Shown here: positions 47,157-50,949 of the stretch, piece by piece
Position numbering within the stretch: position 1 is the first letter of the stretch
How the letters are laid out: each line of letters starts with the position of its first letter
Assembly (NCBI GenBank): GCA_964461535.1
Contig: CAYWUY010000015.1
Coordinates: forward strand, 1 to 50,949
DNA from: Flavipsychrobacter sp964461535
GTDB lineage: Bacteria > Bacteroidota > Bacteroidia > Chitinophagales > Chitinophagaceae
DNA length: 50,949 bases
Direction of reading: 5' to 3'
Program-made: the position numbers and the translations under genes
Notes under the pieces: model-generated
Database searches by the model: none
What the model was told of the DNA's origin: nothing
Seen by the model: only the letters and a program-made list of their open reading frames with translations

Positions 47157-48329
47157 TTAACCACCAAAGGCATCCTTTATTTTATCGAAGAAGCTTTTGT
47201 CATCCTTGTCATGTTTAGCATTGGGATCTGGCTTAAAGTTGGGCGAGTTCTTTAATTTTTCAAGCATATCCTTTTCCTCAGAAGTTAAGTTGGTAGGAGA
47301 CCATACATTAACTTCAATAAGCTCATCTCCCTTCTCATAAGAATGATACACAGGGAATCCTTTACCTTTTAGCCTGAAAATTTTACCACTTTGAGTACCT
47401 GCCGGTATTTTTATTTTGGCTTTACCGTCTATAGTAGGCACTTCTACTTGTGTGCCTAATACTGCATCAGGGAAAGATATGTGTAGATTATAAACTACAT
47501 CAAGTTCTCTTCTTACAAGTTGCGGGTGTGGTTCTTCCTCTATTAAAATAAGCAAGTCTCCTGCTGGTCCACCTCGTTCACCTGCATTTCCTCTGCCACT
47601 CATGCTTAGTTGCATACCGTCTTGCACACCTGCAGGTATATCTATGCTTAGTGTTTCTTCTCCAAATACACGGCCTTCTCCTTTACAGCTACCACATTTT
47701 TGAGTAATGGTAGTACCCTCTCCATTACAGGTTGGGCAGGTAGTTACCGTTTGCATTTGGCCTAAGAAAGTATTGGTAACTCTTCTTACTTGACCTGAGC
47801 CACCACAACTGCCACATTTTTGAATAGCATTTTTATCTTTTGCCCCACTTCCGCCACAGCCTCCGCACGGTACATGTTTTTTAACCTTAATTTTTTTATT
47901 GGCACCATTAGCTATTTCGCCAAAGTCCATTTTAAGCTTTATTCTAAGGTTAGCCCCTCTCGTGCCCTGACGAGGGCCTCCGCCTTGACGGCCACCGCCT
48001 CCAAAAAAGCTACCAAACATGTCGTCGCCAAAAACGTCGCCAAAATTTTGGAAAATGTCTTCCATGCGCATGCCGCCACCAAAGCCACCTCCGAAACCGC
48101 CGCCTCCCGGGCTTTGATGTCCAAACCTGTCGTATTGGGCTTTTTTATCAGCATTGCTCAATACATCATAGGCTTCAGCCGCTTCCTTAAACTTTTCTTC
48201 AGCTTCTGCATTACCCGGGTTTTTATCCGGGTGATATTGCAATGCTATCTTACGATAAGCCTTTTTTATTTCATCAGCACTAGCACCTTTAGAAACGCCA
48301 AGTACCTCATAATAATCTCTTTTTGCCAT
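47157..48329 (-). CDS. dnaJ: molecular chaperone DnaJ
   Basis: A 390-residue type I Hsp40, the co-chaperone that stimulates DnaK ATPase. The J-domain is at 1-70 with the HPD motif (ALQYHPDKNPG). It is followed by a Gly/Phe-rich linker (GGGGFGGGFGGG) and four zinc-binding CxxCxGxG repeats (CGGCGGSG, CGSCGGSG, CPTCNGEG, CGSCKGEG). The substrate-binding C-terminal domain includes DIPAGVQDGMQLSMSGRGNAG. It follows grpE by 62 bp on the same strand. dnaK is not adjacent, and I see no CIRCE element. Confidence 0.97.
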   Translation of the reverse strand: MAKRDYYEVLGVSKGASADEIKKAYRKIALQYHPDKNPGNAEAEEKFKEAAEAYDVLSNADKKAQYDRFGHQSPGGGGFGGGFGGGMRMEDIFQNFGDVFGDDMFGSFFGGGGRQGGGPRQGTRGANLRIKLKMDFGEIANGANKKIKVKKHVPCGGCGGSGAKDKNAIQKCGSCGGSGQVRRVTNTFLGQMQTVTTCPTCNGEGTTITQKCGSCKGEGRVFGEETLSIDIPAGVQDGMQLSMSGRGNAGERGGPAGDLLILIEEEPHPQLVRRELDVVYNLHISFPDAVLGTQVEVPTIDGKAKIKIPAGTQSGKIFRLKGKGFPVYHSYEKGDELIEVNVWSPTNLTSEEKDMLEKLKNSPNFKPDPNAKHDKDDKSFFDKIKDAFGG

Positions 48330-48391
48330 AAAATATTGTTTGTCTTAAATAGACATTATGGCAGGGTTATCCATGCCACACATAAATATTA

Positions 48392-49015
48392 TTAATTACC
48401 TACCACTACCTTTGCAAAGCGTATTAGTTTGCCGTTAAGGTAGTAGCCTGGTTCTACTATGTCAATTATTTTTCCTTTCATTTCTTCTGTAGGAGCTGGT
48501 ATTTCAGCAATAGCTTCGTGCAAGTCTGCATTAAATACTTTATCTCCTAATTCCATTTCAGTAAGGCCTTTATTCTGTAAGGTAGAGCGTAGTTTTTTGA
48601 ATACCAACGATATACCGTCTTTTATTACAGTTAGGTCCTGCGATGATTCCATTTGTTTTTCAGCGCGTGTAGCATCATCTAATACTACAAGCATAGATTG
48701 AATTACTTCTAATCCGGCAGTTTTTTTAGACTCTATACTTTCAGCAGCAGTTCTACGACGATAGTTGTCAAATTCGGCCACTAGTCTAAGATACTTATCT
48801 TTCATTTCTCCTAGCTCAGTCTGCAATTTCATCAACTCTTCATCTTCTCCCTCTGATAGAGGTTGAGGTGCTCCAGCACTATCATCTGTATTCAATACAC
48901 TAGCTAATGCCTCTTCCATGTCAATATTTTGTGACAGATTGTCTGTATTTTCTGTTGTAGGATTTACATTTTCTTTATTTGTATCGCTCATAGACTTCTT
49001 TTTTTTGAAAAACAT
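48392..49015 (-). CDS. grpE: nucleotide exchange factor GrpE
   Basis: A 207-residue protein that releases ADP from DnaK. The disordered acidic N-terminus is followed by a long helix (ELGEMKDKYLRLVAEFDNYR and AESIESKKTAGLEVIQSMLV) and the beta-wing domain with the signature EMELGDKVFNADLHEAI and IVEPGYYLNGKLIRFAKVVV. The start at 49015 gives MFFKKKKS before MSDTNKE; the internal ATG at 48991 is an equally good start. First gene of the grpE-dnaJ unit. Confidence 0.95.
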   Translation of the reverse strand: MFFKKKKSMSDTNKENVNPTTENTDNLSQNIDMEEALASVLNTDDSAGAPQPLSEGEDEELMKLQTELGEMKDKYLRLVAEFDNYRRRTAAESIESKKTAGLEVIQSMLVVLDDATRAEKQMESSQDLTVIKDGISLVFKKLRSTLQNKGLTEMELGDKVFNADLHEAIAEIPAPTEEMKGKIIDIVEPGYYLNGKLIRFAKVVVGN

Positions 49016-49166
49016 AACTTACAATAATGTGTCAATTTATTTGCCAAACAGGTATTAAAGACAAATTGGCACTAAAAATAGCTATCGTACGTCAATATTG
49101 CTAATGGTGTATACATACTATGCAACTGTTCTAATATTTTATTAACTTAGAGTAAATGCTGTGAGT

Positions 49167-49811
49167 ATGGTTAGGAAATTTCTACTATTTGGTATCATAA
49201 GCACTTTATGTTATAGTTGTAATACCCAATCTGTAAATCCACCCACTCAGTCTCTGAAAACACAAGAACAAAAAAAAACTGTGAAAGTTGTCACCTACGA
49301 TTCGGCTACTACTGCCCAAAAGTGGGAAACATATATTACGCCTAGTAAAACTCACCTTTTTTTGAAAAAAATGGAAGGTAAGTGGTCCCATCAGTCTAAG
49401 ATATGGGTTGATTCTAAAGCTAATCCTATTGATGCTAAAGGTCAATGTATTAGAAAAATGTTGCTAGGAGATAGGTATCTACAAACAACATTTAAGACTT
49501 TTATTAATAAAACTCCACTAGAAGGTATTGTTACTGTTGGTTTCGATAATGCATCTAAAAAATATGTTTCAACCTGGATTGATAACCTTGGAACTGGTAT
49601 GATGTATTTGGAAGGAGAATATGATAGTACTGATAAAAGAATAGAATATGAAGGCTCAATTGCAGATCCTATATCTGGTAAGGATAGGAAAATAAAACAG
49701 TACGTATACTATAAAGATGTAGATCATCAGTATATAGAAATGTATGAACAGCCTGAGGGGGAAGACGAGTTTAAGTCTATGGAGATAACTATGGTTAGAT
49801 TAGATGATTAA
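49167..49811 (+). CDS. DUF1579 family lipoprotein
   Basis: A 214-residue protein from the ATG at 49167 (MVRKFLLFGIISTLCYSC); a GTG two codons earlier is possible. The lipobox is TLCYSC (Cys18). After a polar linker comes a DUF1579-like domain: FLKKMEGKWSHQSKIWVD, GQCIRKMLLGDRYLQTTF, GIVTVGFDNASKKYVSTWID and YEGSIADPISGKDRKIKQ. The DUF1579 fold is a beta-barrel of unknown ligand. Its TAA stop overlaps the stop of the convergent gene by 4 bp (TTAA, 49808-49811). A near-match TAACTTAG motif lies just upstream. Confidence 0.83.
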   Translation: MVRKFLLFGIISTLCYSCNTQSVNPPTQSLKTQEQKKTVKVVTYDSATTAQKWETYITPSKTHLFLKKMEGKWSHQSKIWVDSKANPIDAKGQCIRKMLLGDRYLQTTFKTFINKTPLEGIVTVGFDNASKKYVSTWIDNLGTGMMYLEGEYDSTDKRIEYEGSIADPISGKDRKIKQYVYYKDVDHQYIEMYEQPEGEDEFKSMEITMVRLDD

Positions 49812-50890
49812 TATTCTGTTCCTTTATAGAATATTTTATTAATATTTAATCCAATTCTGTAAGTTATAACATCATAGTTAAGAGACCAGTCTGCTAAATC
49901 GGCATTGGTAACATCATATACCTCACCTTCTGAAAATAAACGCAGCGTATTATTTACATTAATATAAGCTAAGGAGTTATACTGAATAACCATGTTGCTA
50001 GGGTAGTAGTTGTCCATGTCTGTAATATCACCTTTATAAAATATTTTAAGATAGCCTGTTGGGTCTCTGTAGGCTACTACATTATCGCCTACTTGATACT
50101 GTGGGTTGAAATATCCCATGTTTTGAACAGAGTCATTGTAAAATATATTAAAATTGCCTTCTGTACTTACATAGGCCACTACATTATCACCCACTATATA
50201 AGACTGAGGAGGAAAATTCTCAACTGTAAATGTTTTGCCTTTGTGGAAAATTTTAAAGCGTTTATCTATATCTACATAGGCCACGGTGCTTCTGCCGCTT
50301 TTAAATGAATTTACTTTGTAGTCTTCCTGATTATACTTTTGCCCGCAATAATAAATGCGAAACTGATTCGCAAAGTTGTCATAAGCAACAATATTGTCAG
50401 ATACTGAAATGTTACTTAATACACTATCAGGTATAAAGCCTTCAACCGATGTGATTGAGCCATTATAATATACTTTGTAATCGCTTTTTACACCATCTAA
50501 GAAAAATATAACGCTATCAGCCACAAAATATTGATCGCAAATTCCTGTTAGTAACTTGGTGTTGCCTCTATCAAACACAAAAAGTGCTTTCTGGTTAAGA
50601 TATGCTACTAGGTTATCTGTAGAGAAATAATTGTTAGTAAATCCGGTATTTAGTTTTTGAACACCTCCGTTGTAGAATACTTTAAATGTACGTGCATTGT
50701 CTAGGTAGGCTATTGAAGTGCGACCAATTTTCATAGACATGGTTGGTAGAAAGTCTATTTTATTAAGCATCCCTCTATTCCATACCATTACCTCGTTTTG
50801 TATAGTAGTGTAGCAGGCCAAAGGCTGGGCTTGGCTAGGTATTGCTAAGATGCTTAAGATAGTAGTCACTATGGCAAAAAAATACCTCAT
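49808..50890 (-). CDS. secreted protein with about nine short repeats
   Basis: A 360-residue protein with a signal peptide (YFFAIVTTILSILAIPSQAQ). The mature chain is built of about nine units of 33-40 residues with the pattern VGDNVVAY-x4-G-x-F-x-IFY-x-G followed by a Phe/Tyr-Pro or Asn turn, for example VGDNVVAYRDPTGYLKIFYK and SGRSTVAYVDIDKRFKIFHK. Each unit would form two or more beta strands, so a beta-propeller or solenoid is likely. No family recognised and no catalytic residues are evident. Its stop codon overlaps that of the DUF1579 gene. Confidence 0.78.
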   Translation of the reverse strand: MRYFFAIVTTILSILAIPSQAQPLACYTTIQNEVMVWNRGMLNKIDFLPTMSMKIGRTSIAYLDNARTFKVFYNGGVQKLNTGFTNNYFSTDNLVAYLNQKALFVFDRGNTKLLTGICDQYFVADSVIFFLDGVKSDYKVYYNGSITSVEGFIPDSVLSNISVSDNIVAYDNFANQFRIYYCGQKYNQEDYKVNSFKSGRSTVAYVDIDKRFKIFHKGKTFTVENFPPQSYIVGDNVVAYVSTEGNFNIFYNDSVQNMGYFNPQYQVGDNVVAYRDPTGYLKIFYKGDITDMDNYYPSNMVIQYNSLAYINVNNTLRLFSEGEVYDVTNADLADWSLNYDVITYRIGLNINKIFYKGTEY

Positions 50891-50924
50891 TGGTTTTTTA
50901 TTGTGAAAGTAAGTTATTATAAAT

Positions 50925-50949
50925 AAAAAAGCCAGCCTGAGAACAGGCC
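50925..50949 (-). terminator. probable terminator cut by the window edge
   Basis: On the minus strand GCCTG-TTCT-CAGGC is followed by TGGCTTTTTT. It would serve a minus-strand gene lying beyond the right edge; the outer part of the stem is outside the window. Confidence 0.5.

Noticed and set aside
49016..49160. CIRCE/HrcA heat-shock operator upstream of grpE
   Set aside because: No TTAGCACTC-N9-GAGTGCTAA-like inverted repeat is present upstream of grpE or dnaJ.
1..50949. tRNA, rRNA, 6S RNA, CRISPR arrays and insertion sequences
   Set aside because: No T-arm/anticodon-arm patterns, direct-repeat arrays or transposase-like frames were found by eye; the usual Bacteroidota pheT-zapA neighbourhood is not continued here.

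Overview
The window is about 51 kb of AT-rich chromosomal DNA from a Bacteroidota bacterium, most likely of the Chitinophagales/Chitinophagaceae type. The evidence is the Bacteroidota -7 promoter motif TAnnTTTG in front of many genes, a type IX secretion C-terminal domain, many short lipoproteins, HYC_CC_PP, DUF6452 and DUF6048 family proteins, and weak Shine-Dalgarno signals. A run of exactly 100 N at 19114-19213 marks a scaffold gap, so this is a draft assembly. I see no tRNA, rRNA, CRISPR array, insertion sequence, phage gene or plasmid maintenance module.

Layout. 1-6100: start of miaA, a pRiA4b-type protein, rpmI-rplT, a MORN/TonB-C protein, pyrG, a RidA-family gene and a 62-aa gene behind a sigma-54-like promoter. 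6100-11900: a large VWA membrane protein, two tandem secreted paralogues, adenine deaminase and ispF. 11950-17620: a tripartite RND efflux operon on the minus strand. 17900-21431: a tightly coupled plus-strand operon of five genes (SDR lacking the catalytic Tyr, DUF2256 zinc-ribbon peptide, FeS-BCP-like cryptochrome/photolyase, an FAD-domain photolyase relative with inverted domain order, TIGR03643 protein). 21432-29680: a lipoprotein, dnaB, then pheT, a coiled-coil protein, DUF6452, DUF6048, an AhpD-like protein and pyruvate kinase. 29729-37576: DUF983, then a copper-type heavy-metal cluster (outer-membrane-like protein, two secreted HMA proteins, HYC_CC_PP, CopA ATPase, HMA-AraC regulator) preceded by a four-PAS histidine kinase. 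37697-42429: FemAB-like acyltransferase, LolC/E-like permease, GNAT-like protein, plant-type ispH. 42438-50890: a secreted protein, a T9SS cargo, an EGF-like lipoprotein, fabG-fabH, grpE-dnaJ, a DUF1579 lipoprotein and a secreted nine-repeat protein.

The most interesting part is the cryptochrome operon at 17907-21431. Its genes are joined by a 3-bp gap, a TTGA overlap and two TAATG overlaps behind one good promoter. Three of its products depart from textbook relatives: the SDR has Ile where Tyr should be, the FeS-BCP-like protein appears to lack the iron-sulphur cysteines, and the fourth product carries the FAD-binding domain first and a photolyase-like alpha/beta domain last. The 50-aa DUF2256 gene is easy to overlook. 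Other points are a replicative helicase ending in an SSB-like acidic tip, a metal-binding-domain/AraC fusion regulator beside copA, and a nine-repeat secreted protein.

All domain assignments come from reading motifs by eye. No database search, alignment program or structure prediction was run.
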